64,000 nucleotides of DNA, from assembly GCF_019320115.1 (NCBI RefSeq), contig NC_089591.1, positions 16,594,502 to 16,658,501 of the forward strand. Direction: 5' to 3'. Both the position numbers and the translations under genes were made by a program. The notes under the pieces are model-generated. The model was not told the origin of the DNA and searched no databases. It worked only from the letters and a program-made list of their open reading frames with translations. Positions 21,505-30,555 of the stretch are shown piece by piece (the stretch's first letter is position 1; every line of letters begins with the position of its first letter). This DNA comes from Miscanthus floridulus (taxonomy: Eukaryota; Streptophyta; Magnoliopsida; Poales; Poaceae).

Positions 21505-23787
21505 TCATGTTCCATCTTTCTTAGGCACTAAAATCACTGGAACAGCACAAGGACTAAGAGACTCACGCACATAACCTTTGTCTAGTAGTTCTTGCACTTG
21601 TCGCTGAATTTCCTTCGTTTCCTCCGGATTGGTCCTGTATGGCGCACGGTTTGGCAAAGATGCTCCAGGGATAAGATCAATTTGGTGCTCAATCCCTCGT
21701 ATTGGTGGCAGCCCCGCTGGTATCTCAATAGGGAACACATCAGAATACTCCTGCAAAATGTTAGCAACAGCAGGGGGCAAAGAACGTTGCATATCCTCAA
21801 ATGAAATGAAAGCATCCTTGCATACCAAAGCATAAGCAACAGAGGTGGATGCATTGAACTCATTAATATCAGATTTTGTAGCAAGCATACAACGTCCTTT
21901 CAATTTTATCTCATCTTTGTCATCAACAACAGATTTGTCACTCTCGCTCTTTGCTTTTGCAGCCTTAGTAACATCAGATTTCATAATAGCTTCAGGAGAC
22001 ATAGGATGCAACACAATTTTTCGATCATGGTATAGAAACGAATATTGATTTGATCTACCATGATGAATCGAATCTCTATCAAATTGCCATGGTCTACCTA
22101 GCAGAATATTGCAAGCTTGCATAGGCACAACATCACATTCAACAATATCTTTGTATGATCCGATGGCAAAATCGATTCGCACCAGTCTCGTTACCTTTGC
22201 CTTACCACTGTTGTTCAGCCATTGGATGTAGTAGGGATGGGGGTGTGGTTTGGTGGTGAGGGCGAGCTTCTGTACCATGTCGCTACTTGCCAAGTTGTTG
22301 CAGCTACCTCCATCAATGATCATGCGGCACGAACGCTCCTTGATGACACACTTTGTTTGGAATAAAGTGTGTCGCTGATTTTGCTCCGCCTTCTCCATTT
22401 GTGCACTAAGCACTCGCTGTACAATCAAGCTCTCATAGTGCTCCGCGTCACCTGCCTTAATGTGTTCTTCTATGTGTTCCTCACTACCTGCATAGTCAGC
22501 CGCAAGCAATGCAAGTGTATCTTCATCAAAATCACTAGCGGATGAACACTCACCATCATCTTTGACAATCATAACACGCTTGTTTGGGCAGTCACGCATC
22601 ATATGGCCATATCCCTTGCACCGATGACATTGTATGTTGCTTGTTCTACCTGTCGATGCCACGGATGAAGTACTCGCAGCCGGCTTTTGCGTTGTCTTCG
22701 CTACTGAATTGGTGGGGGCAGCTCGAGTCTTATCACTAGATGATGGCGTAGGAGTACGTGTAGATGGAGTTGTAGACGTGCGCGGCTGCCATGAACTAGC
22801 TTTCCCTGCAGAAACATTAGTCCTTGCGCTAGCACGTCGTCCCTGCACTTCCCGTTCAGCTTTACAAGCAAGATGAAATAGTTTGGTTACGTTATTGTAT
22901 TCTTTGTAAGCGAGGATATCCTGAATTTCCCGATTTAACCCACCTAAAAATCTAGCCATAGCAGGTTCCTCATCCTCCTCTAATTTACAACGCAACATAC
23001 CCGTTTGTAATTCCTGATAGTATTCTTCTACACTTTTAGAACCTTGTCTCAATTGCTGCAACTTATTTATCATATCACGGGCATAGTAAGATGGGACAAA
23101 TCTAGCTCTCATGGCTCGTTTCAGCGCATCCCAAGTTTTAGGTATGTTATTAGGATTTTTCTTGCCATATTCAATCCACCAAACAGAAGCAAAATCCGTG
23201 AACTCACTAGTAGCAGCCCTAACACGTGTGTTCTCAGGAAATTCATGGCATGCAAACTTTTGATCAACAGCAATCTCCCAAGTAATGTATGCATCAGGGT
23301 CATATTTACCATCAAAAGGAGGTATTTTAAATTTAATCTTACTGAAAGCATCATCATTATTGTATACCTCGCGTCGGCGGCGGCCACCCATACCTCTACG
23401 GTTGTGACGTAGGCGACGTCGATCACGAGTGTCTCGATCATCATGTTCAGTATCACCTGTGTATTCTTCATCATAACTACCATCCTCTCGATCTTCCTCC
23501 TTCTTTTCTTCTTTATGCTGGTCTTTATCATTGTTGTGGAGGTCATCAAAACGCCTCAGCAGAGCAGCAAGGCTTTTGTCCACACTAGCAATGGACTGCT
23601 CCAAACCTGCAAGCTTGTTGTTTGCGACAATCTGCGTAGCCTCCAACTGCCCAAGTTTGTCATTTGTCACCTGCAAGTCATTATCAAGTCCCTCCGTGTG
23701 CAACTTCACTTTCCTTTCAAAATGTTGTATGATGCCCTTTGTGCGAGGCGAATGGGGAATTTGGTTATCTTCGTCGGTCCCTGGCAT
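21505..23787 (-). CDS. CRM-1 gag-protease and start of RT (760 aa open frame)
   Basis: The start at ATG 23787 is the first in the frame. About residues 20-85 form a coiled coil, and 85-140 are acidic then Arg-rich. The gag core follows (IPPFDGKYDPDAYITWE near 155, FVPSYYARDMINKLQQL near 230, GGLNREIQDI near 283), then a Ser/Thr/Pro-rich linker. The zinc knuckle CHRCKGYGHMMRDC is at about 387-400. The protease has IIDGGSCNNLAS near 490 and ILLGRPW near 560. The RT N-terminus has YVRESLSPCAVPVILVPKK near 745. It ends at TGA 21505-21507 inside RT. It could in principle still supply capsid and protease. Confidence 0.9.
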   Translation of the reverse strand: MPGTDEDNQIPHSPRTKGIIQHFERKVKLHTEGLDNDLQVTNDKLGQLEATQIVANNKLAGLEQSIASVDKSLAALLRRFDDLHNNDKDQHKEEKKEEDREDGSYDEEYTGDTEHDDRDTRDRRRLRHNRRGMGGRRRREVYNNDDAFSKIKFKIPPFDGKYDPDAYITWEIAVDQKFACHEFPENTRVRAATSEFTDFASVWWIEYGKKNPNNIPKTWDALKRAMRARFVPSYYARDMINKLQQLRQGSKSVEEYYQELQTGMLRCKLEEDEEPAMARFLGGLNREIQDILAYKEYNNVTKLFHLACKAEREVQGRRASARTNVSAGKASSWQPRTSTTPSTRTPTPSSSDKTRAAPTNSVAKTTQKPAASTSSVASTGRTSNIQCHRCKGYGHMMRDCPNKRVMIVKDDGECSSASDFDEDTLALLAADYAGSEEHIEEHIKAGDAEHYESLIVQRVLSAQMEKAEQNQRHTLFQTKCVIKERSCRMIIDGGSCNNLASSDMVQKLALTTKPHPHPYYIQWLNNSGKAKVTRLVRIDFAIGSYKDIVECDVVPMQACNILLGRPWQFDRDSIHHGRSNQYSFLYHDRKIVLHPMSPEAIMKSDVTKAAKAKSESDKSVVDDKDEIKLKGRCMLATKSDINEFNASTSVAYALVCKDAFISFEDMQRSLPPAVANILQEYSDVFPIEIPAGLPPIRGIEHQIDLIPGASLPNRAPYRTNPEETKEIQRQVQELLDKGYVRESLSPCAVPVILVPKKDGT

Positions 23788-24175
23788 GGTTCAAAGACAA
23801 AGACAACAAGAAGACAAGTGAAGAAATAAAAGCCCTACAACTACTAGGATGTAGCTACAGCAAGTCGCTCACTCTCCACCTGTTACACAAGTTCTTACCA
23901 GTTCTTACCTTGCTCGACAGGAGGGGTCATCTACCAACAAGTCTGCAGCAATGGATGAAGTGTATCGGTGCCGCAGCACGAGACCTGTCAAGCTGTAGAA
24001 TATGTGGAGCTATAGGTGGGCTGAAACAAGGAACGAACTAGCACCACGTTAGTTACAAAAAGCAAGCTGAATAATCGTTCAACCGGCGGTACTGTGCTGG
24101 TCCTAGTCTAGACCGTGCTAGAGACGCGAGCCTGGACACAAAGGAGAGCACAACACACCACCCAAAGTGAACGAA

Positions 24176-24292
24176 AAAAAAATCTCTAAGATCAGCCCCT
24201 TTCTCTTCTTTTCTTTTGCTTCTTTCTCTTTTTTTTTCTTTCTTTTTTTTTTCTTTTTTTTTGAATATTTTTTTTTCTTTTTTTTTTCAGGG
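24176..24292. repeat. T-rich low-complexity tract in CRM-1 leader
   Basis: Almost pure T with scattered C (plus strand), including runs of 9-10 T. In the transcript (minus) this is an A/G-rich leader segment. Confidence 0.9.
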
Positions 24293-24342
24293 GCACTCAA
24301 AACTGATTATATGAACAAGACACTCCCAAAGAGTAACTCAGC

Positions 24343-24373
24343 ACACACTCTCTCTCTCTCTCTCTCTCTCTAG
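24343..24373. repeat. (TC)n microsatellite in CRM-1 leader
   Basis: An uninterrupted run of about 14 TC dinucleotides, (GA)n in the transcript. Confidence 0.95.
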
Positions 24374-24443
24374 AGTAAGCCACTCGTTTAGATATGAATA
24401 CCTGCTGCGTGCTTCGTTTGATATTTGTAGCACAGGGTGAACT

Positions 24444-24632
24444 GATTCCTCGTCCGATTGGAACTTCCAATTCTACTCGGACTTTGGCCAACAGCGAGGA
24501 ATAACCGATTCCTTGATCCGACTCAAACTTGAAAACCTACTTGGATTCGGCCAACAGAGAGGAACAGCCGATTCCTTGTCCGATTCAAACTTCAAACCCT
24601 ACTTGGATTCGGCCAACAGAGAGACTATATGA
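24444..24632. repeat. Three tandem 63-bp units in CRM-1 leader
   Basis: Units start at 24444, 24507 and 24570 with gattcct(c/t). Each contains ccga(t/c)t...aactt..., then tac(t)tNggNttNggccaacag(c/a)gagga. Spacing is exactly 63 bp twice. Units 2 and 3 are more alike than unit 1. Confidence 0.9.
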
Positions 24633-24865
24633 TAGCACGTGTTGTGATAGAACGTGACAAGAACTCGAAACTCTAAAGGACTAAAACTAAGACCAGCAAC
24701 TTGACACAACCGATGCAACCGACGACTCAACAAGCCCTAACTAGGTAGCACTAGCCACGGCCCAAAGGTCTATAGGATTGTAGGAAACTAATCTACTATT
24801 TTTTTGGCTTTTTTTGGACTGTAGGAAAAATAAAAACAGCGAAGAATTACAAGTCTCTCACCGAT

Positions 24866-24887
24866 AAACCTTGCTCTGATTACCAAC
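24866..24887 (-). other. CRM-1 primer binding site
   Basis: The minus strand after the LTR reads GTTGGTAATCAGAGCAAGG, close to the initiator tRNA-Met-type TGGTATCAGAGC site but with one extra A. CRM-2 has the related GTGGCAATTAGAGCTAAGG at the same place, so the extra base is a family trait. Confidence 0.8.
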
Positions 24888-25808
24888 TGATATGAACCCG
24901 CTAGGGTTTATGGACGATCTTTCGATGAGAGGCGTGAGATCACTCGATTTGGTGGATGGAGATGACGTTCACGGCCCGACTACAGCCTTCCAAGACCGCG
25001 CCTTAGCAACCGATACACCATCTCCAAAGGCCGTCACGATCTTGTGGAGCGCGACAACCAGCCACTAGGGCTCCCGTCCTGCAAGCAATCGAAGAACTAG
25101 CAAGAACAAGGAAACAAGCACTGAATTTGCAAGATGGAATTGAAAGCCTCAAACTGAATCTTATTTTGAGTGGGGTTCCGAAGACAAGGAGACGGGCGGC
25201 TGGATCAGCACGCGCGCCTACAAGCAAGTAGCAAAGGCTAAACTTGATCTAAACAAAACCCAAGTGTTCCTGGTGGCGGCTAAGGGGTATATGACATGTG
25301 GAGGACGACCACAAGAGAGTTTGGGTCGTGCTCCAACCCTAGGACGCGTCCCTACTGGACTCTAAACGATACAAGCCCATTGGGCTAACTTAAGGTGGCG
25401 CAGCACCTTGGACAGAATAGACCTCTTGGTGATTTTTGGGCTGTTGACGCCGTTTATGAGCAGATATAAGTATGAGATCAGATCCGTATGAAAGTAGACT
25501 TCATTAGCTTTCGAACAAGTCCAGAATCACCCCAATCCGACTCCGTATGTAACCGTGGCGACCGTCGCAAGTTGGAGGTGTGCTGCAGTCCGAATCCAGC
25601 CTACGCGAGTCCTTTTCCCTTTCGGTCTTCTCCTTGGTTCCTAATCAAAACAAGAGTGCACGTGTCTCCAAGATCTAAACAGGATGGACAAGAGCTCAAG
25701 AAGGAACTCACTTGATGATTAAGTGTTCGAGCACGAGCACGGGTAATAGGACCAGCAGGTGTCGGTGTGGACGGCGTGGATGTATGATCGGTGTTGATGT
25801 CCTCATCA
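24888..25808 (-). repeat. CRM-1 5' LTR (921 bp)
   Basis: It matches the 3' LTR over its full length with two mismatches by eye. It is followed outward by TATTC and inward by the primer binding site, so transcription would run leftward from here. The coding tail of integrase is duplicated here as a 73-codon orphan frame (25601-25822). Confidence 0.95.
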
Positions 25809-25813
25809 TATTC
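25809..25813. other. Target site duplication TATTC, right copy (CRM-1)
   Basis: Exact repeat of 18202-18206, immediately outside the right LTR. Confidence 0.97.
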
Positions 25814-26120
25814 ATAGCCCATACAGGTTTATAAACTGTGCAGATAGGATAATGCACACCTCAGTTTGACAATCTACACTTCATCCAACAGGTACCTGGA
25901 CGACTGTTACAATTATTATGTACAGAATCAACAACTCTCTTTCAAATGTATTATAGATTGGCCGAACACAACCAACAATTGAAGATGTTATTTTCCCATT
26001 TTTACTTTATGATGAAAACATTGCACTATGTGATTAAATCCATGGTGCCGGTATTCATGAATTCTAACATGTTTAATGTAGTCCAACTACTTTTATAAAC
26101 AGACTTATAAGTTATAGCTA
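25814..26120. other. Right half of the flank interrupted by CRM-1
   Basis: Starts catagcccatacagg and includes ccaacaggtacctggacg, which could be a splice junction, but no reading frame is long enough to identify. AT-rich. It leads directly into the Helitron terminus. Confidence 0.4.
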
Positions 26121-26150
26121 GCCCGCGCAACTGCGCGGGGTTCCTGCTAG
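26121..26150 (+). mobile_element. Helitron 3' terminus
   Basis: A perfect 8-bp stem CCCGCGCA/TGCGCGGG with a 2-nt loop (26122-26139) is followed by a short spacer and the terminal CTAG at 26147-26150, then T. Hairpin plus CTRR plus a host T is the standard 3' end of plant Helitrons. The element would extend leftward and carry the exon-like DNA at 17.6-18.2 and 25.8-26.1 kb. I could not locate its 5' TC end. Confidence 0.75.
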
Positions 26151-26523
26151 TTATAGTATGTTCTTGTGCTTGTGAGTGTAGTTTTACTACTGTTCACATA
26201 AAAATAGATAGTACATGAACTTATTTTTTTTGTTTATGGAAATTAATAAAATACAAAATCTGTATGTCGTCAGTCATTACAAGATAAGAATATCAGCATT
26301 CACATAGAGATAAGAATATCAGTATATTTAGTTAAAAATACTCATGCCTATACATAAACGAACATTTGTATTACTCTTTGTTGCCTTTGTTGTGAATATA
26401 TGTATAGAGTTAGTATTTAGTAACATGATTGTCCGATAATTAGCTAGTAGCCTAGTACGTGCAATATGATATTTGAACTTGTCATGCTCATATGTTGACT
26501 TATCTACATATGTATGAATATAA
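26151..26523. other. AT-rich spacer, nothing recognised
   Basis: Host-like AT-rich DNA after the Helitron end. A short duplication, gataagaatatcag, occurs twice near 26285 and 26310. No coding signal was seen. Confidence 0.5.
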
Positions 26524-26742
26524 CTAGCTATAAACCTCTATACTAAGATATGCTTCACACCAAGGTGACTTGAATAGGTAAATGGTGCCATCCTTGTACA
26601 CTAGCCAGCGTGCAGTAACTGGGTCACTGTCTTCCCTTCGCTTGACATGGTCATGATATAAATGTTTAAGGTCTGCCGCAAGTTTGTTATGGGATGCACC
26701 TAATTCCAGTTTTGGTGAGATGTTGCTCTCATGTCCCAACAA
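26524..26742 (-). other. Unidentified exon-like fragment
   Basis: A 72-codon minus-strand frame with natural-looking composition (SDPVTARWLVYKDGTIYLF in the middle, basic LYHDHVKRRE before it). Upstream in-frame sequence continues past the first ATG. I do not recognise the family. It could be part of a host gene or captured by a transposon. Confidence 0.25.
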
Positions 26743-26952
26743 TCATATCGAGTGGAAGATAAATACGGCGAAGGCCGTACCAACAGGTCAACATGGCAAT
26801 GTAAACGTCTAATCCAGAAACTTCTACAAGGCAGTGAGTGTCTCTGCATTGTTTATTTTGTAAGCATATATTAAGAAACAAAGTTTACATAGTTCAAATG
26901 CAAATTAAGTACTCTTCTTACTAGAGATGGTTATATTATACTCCCTACGTGC

Positions 26953-27195
26953 AGACGAGCATTAGCTCGAGTGGTTCTGTCCCCCTCATGGGAAGGCCCG
27001 GTTGGGAGCTCGCCGGCTGCTCGGGCACAGCTGCGGTTATGCGTAGTTTGTGCAGAAAAAAAAACTCCCTCGCCTATACCACGTTTTCCAAAGTACAGGT
27101 AAAAAGGATCGGCCCACTCATAGGGTTACGGGCCCCTGTGTGAGAACAGGGCATGGGGTTCGGAGATTTTTCTCGACCGTAGGCTGAGTTTTTTT
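26953..27195 (+). repeat. tRNA-derived SINE-like element
   Basis: It begins with an A-box-like tagctcgagtggttctg and, 35 bp on, a degenerate B box (ggttgggagctc). It ends ggggttcggagatttttctcgacc with a T-rich tail, as in rice p-SINE-type families. Target duplications were not clear. It directly abuts the Stowaway-like MITE. Confidence 0.45.
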
Positions 27196-27199
27196 ATTG

Positions 27200-27552
27200 T
27201 ACTCCCTCCGTCCCAAAAAGGACTACAATTATAGAGTTTGAATTTTCTCAAAAAAAAATGCATATATAGGTGCTATCCTTATTGGATCAGGTAGGTCCCA
27301 CTTATTAGAAAATATCATATGGCCAAAAAAGAAACAACCATTCTCATTGAAATATCCGGGAGTCTCGAACTCTATACAAGTCATGGCACTTGTCAAAAAT
27401 AAAAATAAAAATAAAAATAAAAAGGAATAAAATGTGCCATAATCTCACGCACTAAGAGAGTATTCTATAGAGGTATTTTTGTAATTTCCTATAAGTCGAT
27501 AGTTTTTTTAGCCTAGTTTTATAAATGCAGCCTTTGTTGGACTGAGAGAGTA
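27200..27552. mobile_element. Stowaway-like MITE
   Basis: The left end CTCCCTCCGTCCCAAAAAGG (27202-27221) and the right end, inverted CTCTCTCAGTCCAACAAAGG (to 27550), form terminal repeats of about 20 bp with four mismatches. TA duplications flank them (27200-27201, 27551-27552). The ctccctccgt(c/t)cc end is diagnostic of grass Stowaway elements mobilised by Tc1/mariner transposases. The inside is A/T-rich with an (AAAAT)n run near 27400. Confidence 0.85.
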
Positions 27553-28229
27553 TACATTAGGGCTGAGCACTTTTACACTGGGAATCAAACACGCCGAACC
27601 AGCAAATGTTTTTTGGTATTTTTGGGTTTTTTTTTCTTTTTTTGTGGTTGATGGTCGGCTCGATTGTTGCTTTTTTTAACTCGGTGTTCCGCTTCAACTT
27701 TGGTTTTTAGTGTCGCTACACATCAATCGATTAACAATAATGATACGATTAAAACGTCTGGACGGACGGGCGCCTCCCACTGCTCACTTCGCACGTGCTT
27801 GCGCCCCTTCCCATTCTTATCCCTTATGTGCTCGCGCCCTGCCCCACCCTAACGATGTGGCCATGGCTGCTTCGCTGGCCAGCGACGACGCCCTCACCCA
27901 TCCTAGTGTGCGCGCTCTACCACATCGGCGTCCTCCTCCCCCACCTCCGTGTCCTCCTCCCCCCACCCTGGCATCCTCGCCCACCGTGAGTGCCCAACGC
28001 TTGTGGATCCGGTGGCCCTCTTTCCTACCCCCAACGAGATCCATGGAGCACGAGCGAGATCCATGGAGATGGCCCGACGGTGTTGCAGGGGAGTGGGTGT
28101 GCTCTCCCCCACCCCCGCACGACGCCCCCTCCCATTCCACCCCGGTGGCGACCTCTTTCACCCTGACAACCAATCTCACCCCCCCCCCCACCCCAGCGGC
28201 TAGAATTGATCGGCCCAGGCTTCTCCTTT
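27553..28229. other. Unassigned DNA with C-rich segment
   Basis: The T-rich part (27600-27700) is followed by a C-rich tract (27780-28195). The resulting Pro-rich plus-strand frame (27710-28414) has no recognisable domain and runs into repeat sequence, so I do not call it a gene. Confidence 0.4.
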
Positions 28230-28535
28230 CCTATGTTGCATATTTATATTCCAGGCGTTTCATATGTATGTTGCAATTATTTCATATGGATGTTGTAAAA
28301 GTAGATTGGAGAATGTTGCATATGCTGCAATTGTTTCAGAGGCATGTGTTTATCTGGATGTTACATGTGTATCACACTTATATTGCATGTGTTTTATTTA
28401 GATGTTGCGTATAGTTGCAATATTTTTTAAGTGTTTTCAGGTGCGTGTGTTTTCAAGTGTTTTAGGAGCATGTTTCAACTGCCTTCAGATATATGTTGTA
28501 ACTTATTGTATTTGAATGTTTCAAAAGTAGATCGG
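28230..28535. repeat. Degenerate short repeats with TGTTGCA/GTTTCA motif
   Basis: The motif atgttgca followed by ..gttt(c/t)a recurs about every 25-50 bp (near 28227, 28268, 28311, 28375, 28400 and 28543). The stretch ends with aaaagtagatcgggtgttgcatc. This pattern is common inside grass DNA transposons of MULE type; the family assignment is tentative. Confidence 0.45.
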
Positions 28536-28805
28536 GTGTTGCATCTCTCCTCCCTACCTTCTGCTGCATCGTCTCTCTCAACACCGGCAGAACATCCATG
28601 CGATGCCATGGCCGGGTCCTTCCGAATTAGAGGCGCCACGCGCCCTTCTCCTCTTGTTGATTAGGCGACGCGAGCCCCCCTGGGAGCAGGAAATGGAGTG
28701 CAGCGCACAGGCATCTGTCCAGGTCCGTCCTTTCATCATCTCAGCCCAGCAAGCAAGGCCAAGCCCAACGAGCGGCCGCATCCCAATGAATGAAGCAAAC
28801 ACTAA

Positions 28806-28930
28806 GGGCATGTTTGGTTGCTGCCTCCCAGGCAGCTCCGACGCCAGGCAGCGACCCTAGGCGTTGGATTTCGATCGCCTGGGGCTACGATCGCTTGCCA
28901 GGCAGGCGAGGGCGGCAACCAAACATGCCC
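28806..28930. mobile_element. Tourist-like MITE (125 bp)
   Basis: Ends GGGCATGTTTGGTTGC and its inverse GCAACCAAACATGCCC are perfect 16-bp terminal inverted repeats, flanked by TAA on both sides (28803-28805, 28931-28933). The inside is also partly palindromic around ccaggcag. The ends and the 3-bp TAA duplication fit PIF/Harbinger-type Tourist elements. Confidence 0.9.
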
Positions 28931-29274
28931 TAAGTCACGGCCCTCTTCTAACTAATTGGCCTAATATTATTGGGTTTTTTATTCAGACTATTACAATTCT
29001 CTGAATTTAAAGAAACATCACTGCAATTTACCTATTTAATATCTGCCATTATAATTTTAATATTTTGAATCTATGCTATTTTCTACGTATACAGCGTACG
29101 AGGCCCAATATCAAGCACGTATTATAAAAGGGTGCATATGGACATCGAGTCTCCGTCTCCTATGTCAGACCAACCCGCCCACGGACGCCTCTCCTCACCG
29201 CACTCGCGTCTCCGCCCCTGATCTTCTTAGCCTTGCTGCGGACCTCCGTTCTCGGCGCTGCTTCGGCTACCGTG

Positions 29275-29646
29275 GCCGCGGCTGCCGCGCCTGTTCGCCG
29301 TGCAGATGCCAATCGCCGTGGGGTTGGCCAGCTGGTACGGCACGCCGCCCTCCCAGAGGCAGAGCACGCGGCCGCCCCAGCGCAGCACCGAGAAGGGGCC
29401 TCGGTGCGTGCACGGCCACGATGCGCCGCCCGCGTCGTGCTCCTCCCACTTCGCTGTCATCTCCACGTACCGCGCGGAGTACTGCGCCGCGCCATCGGCG
29501 CCGAAGCTGAACAAGCCAGGGTAGCCATGGCCGTCGAGCAGGTGCACGGTGTACCCGTGGTCATCGGCGAACATCCCGGGACCAACGAGGTGGGTGCACG
29601 GTGGCGGCCGCCGCGCGGTGCGAGCCGGCGTCACCATCGCCAGCAC
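29275..29646 (-). pseudogene. Carotenoid cleavage dioxygenase fragment (zaxinone-synthase-like)
   Basis: The minus-strand frame contains GPGMFADDHGYTVHLLDGHG, FSFGADGAAQYSARYVEM, CTHRGPFSVLRWGGRVLC and LWEGGVPYQL. These match the N-terminal third of the zaxinone-synthase-like branch of plant carotenoid dioxygenases. Family members have about 20 residues between THRGPFSV and LRWGGRVL; here the two are joined directly. Both ends run into unrelated sequence. None of the four iron-binding histidines of the family is included. It is a non-functional gene piece, probably carried by a transposon. Confidence 0.65.
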
Positions 29647-29989
29647 CTGTCTGTGGGCGTCCAGCCTGTGCCGCGGCTGCCTGCCAAGTCCAAAATCATG
29701 GCCGTGCTACGGCTGTGGTCCGTCGCCGGCGAACCGCTGAGGCTGGGCGTCGGGTCGTCGTGCAGAACGTGTTCGTTGCAGAGACGTGGTCGCGGACTCG
29801 AGGCGGAGGCAGTGTTTGGCGCGCTGCGGAGCCGGACGTCCGTGTCGTTCTGAGATGCTGTCATGACGCATCTGCTGTCAGCTGTTTAAGCAAATGATTG
29901 CAGAATCAGTGGTTCGTGGATGTCTTGGGAGTACAGATATTGCCACAGGTTTCATCGATGTGCATGCCCAAACTGCCATCCTGCTATAT

Positions 29990-30345
29990 TTCAGGACGCC
30001 TTGCTCGCCGCCGCAGAACGTCACTAAGGTGCTCGACACCGGCAGCGAGCTCTTCTGGCTGCTCTGCGCAACGGGGCGCCAGGGAAGCGCCACGGCCGGC
30101 GCTGCCATGGGCGAGTCGTTCCGCCCGAGGGCCTCGGCCACGTTCGCCGCCGTGCCCTGCGGCTCCGCGTCGGCACCATGTCCACCGCGTATGACTCTTC
30201 CCACGACGACATCGCGATGGCCGGCTTGCTAGGCATGAACAGGGGCATCCTCCCCTTCGTGCCGCAGGCGAGCATGCGCCAGTTCTCGTACTGCATCTCC
30301 GACCAGGACGACGCTGGCGTGCTGCTCCTCGGCCACAGCGACCTC
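29990..30345 (+). pseudogene. Nepenthesin-type aspartic protease fragment
   Basis: The plus strand contains PPQNVTKVLDTGSELFWLLC, with the catalytic DTGS, then SFRPRASATFAAVPCGSA. After a break come YDSSHDDIAMAGLLGMNRG, QFSYCISDQDDAG and VLLLGHSDL. This is the plant A1 family of secreted or wall-associated proteases. About 60 residues expected between the two blocks are missing at about 30170, and the second catalytic aspartate is absent. A ctatatttcag sequence at 29984-29994 could be an intron acceptor just before the first block. Confidence 0.75.
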
Positions 30346-30555
30346 GCCATGGCTGCCATGGAGGAGATGGTGGCGCTGCTGCAGGTGGCCATAGCGTGCG
30401 TGTACACCGCGCCCGACACGCTCCTCCGTTGCGGAAGGCCGCCGCGGGCGAGCGCGGCCGCTCCGCCTCGCCGTGCTCGCGCGCAGGCCGCCGCGGCCGC
30501 GCACCGCCGCTCCACCTCCGGCCCCCACGGGCAGGCGCCAGCACGGGAGAGGTGA
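30178..30555 (+). CDS. Chimeric ORF: aspartic protease piece fused to receptor-kinase tail
   Basis: A 125-codon frame from ATG 30178. Residues 1-56 are the aspartic-protease block ending LLLGHSDL. Residues about 60-80 read EEMVALLQVAIACVYTAPD, which resembles the C-terminal end of the kinase domain of plant receptor-like kinases. The remainder is Ala/Arg-rich and looks like out-of-frame GC-rich DNA. The junction is in frame. This is the pattern of exon shuffling by Helitrons or Pack-MULEs. I have no evidence that it is expressed. Confidence 0.5.
   Translation: MSTAYDSSHDDIAMAGLLGMNRGILPFVPQASMRQFSYCISDQDDAGVLLLGHSDLAMAAMEEMVALLQVAIACVYTAPDTLLRCGRPPRASAAAPPRRARAQAAAAAHRRSTSGPHGQAPARER

Larger units (their letters stand above)
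23830..24865 (-). other. CRM-1 5' leader, non-coding
   Basis: About 1 kb between primer site and gag start. It holds a long pyrimidine-rich tract, a TC microsatellite and a three-unit tandem repeat listed separately. Lys-rich and Phe-rich ORFs over the homopolymer tract are artefacts. Leaders of this length are usual for CRM-lineage elements. Confidence 0.7.
18207..25808 (-). mobile_element. CRM-lineage chromovirus CRM-1, complete structure, recent insertion
   Basis: A 7,602-bp element with 5-bp target duplication TATTC and two 921-bp LTRs differing at two positions by my reading (18340/25021 C/T and 18956/25637 A/G). Order on the minus strand: LTR, primer site, leader, gag-protease-RT frame, RNase H, integrase, polypurine tract, LTR. 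In this sense the LTR begins TGATGAGGACATCA, close to the known centromeric CRR/CRM LTR start. The integrase C-terminal frame runs into the 3' LTR, another CRM-lineage trait. Pol contains two nonsense codons and two 1-bp insertions, so it cannot make its own enzymes. Confidence 0.93.

Noticed and set aside
23121..23549. 142-aa Met-rich minus-strand ORF
   Set aside because: Alternative frame of the CRM-1 gag coding sequence.
24118..24373. Lys-rich (minus) and Phe-rich (plus) ORFs
   Set aside because: Direct translation of the homopolymer and TC tracts in the CRM-1 leader.
27710..28414. 234-aa Pro-rich plus-strand ORF
   Set aside because: Composition follows the C-rich tract and the ORF continues into degenerate repeat sequence; no domain, no splice or promoter context.
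29069..29085. A|TCTATGCTATT as a Helitron 5' end for the gene-fragment cluster
   Set aside because: A short motif expected often by chance; no matching hairpin-CTRR 3' end could be found downstream.
29233..29853. 206-aa plus-strand ORF
   Set aside because: Antisense to the dioxygenase fragment, which has specific family motifs; the plus frame is Ala/Arg-rich shadow sequence.
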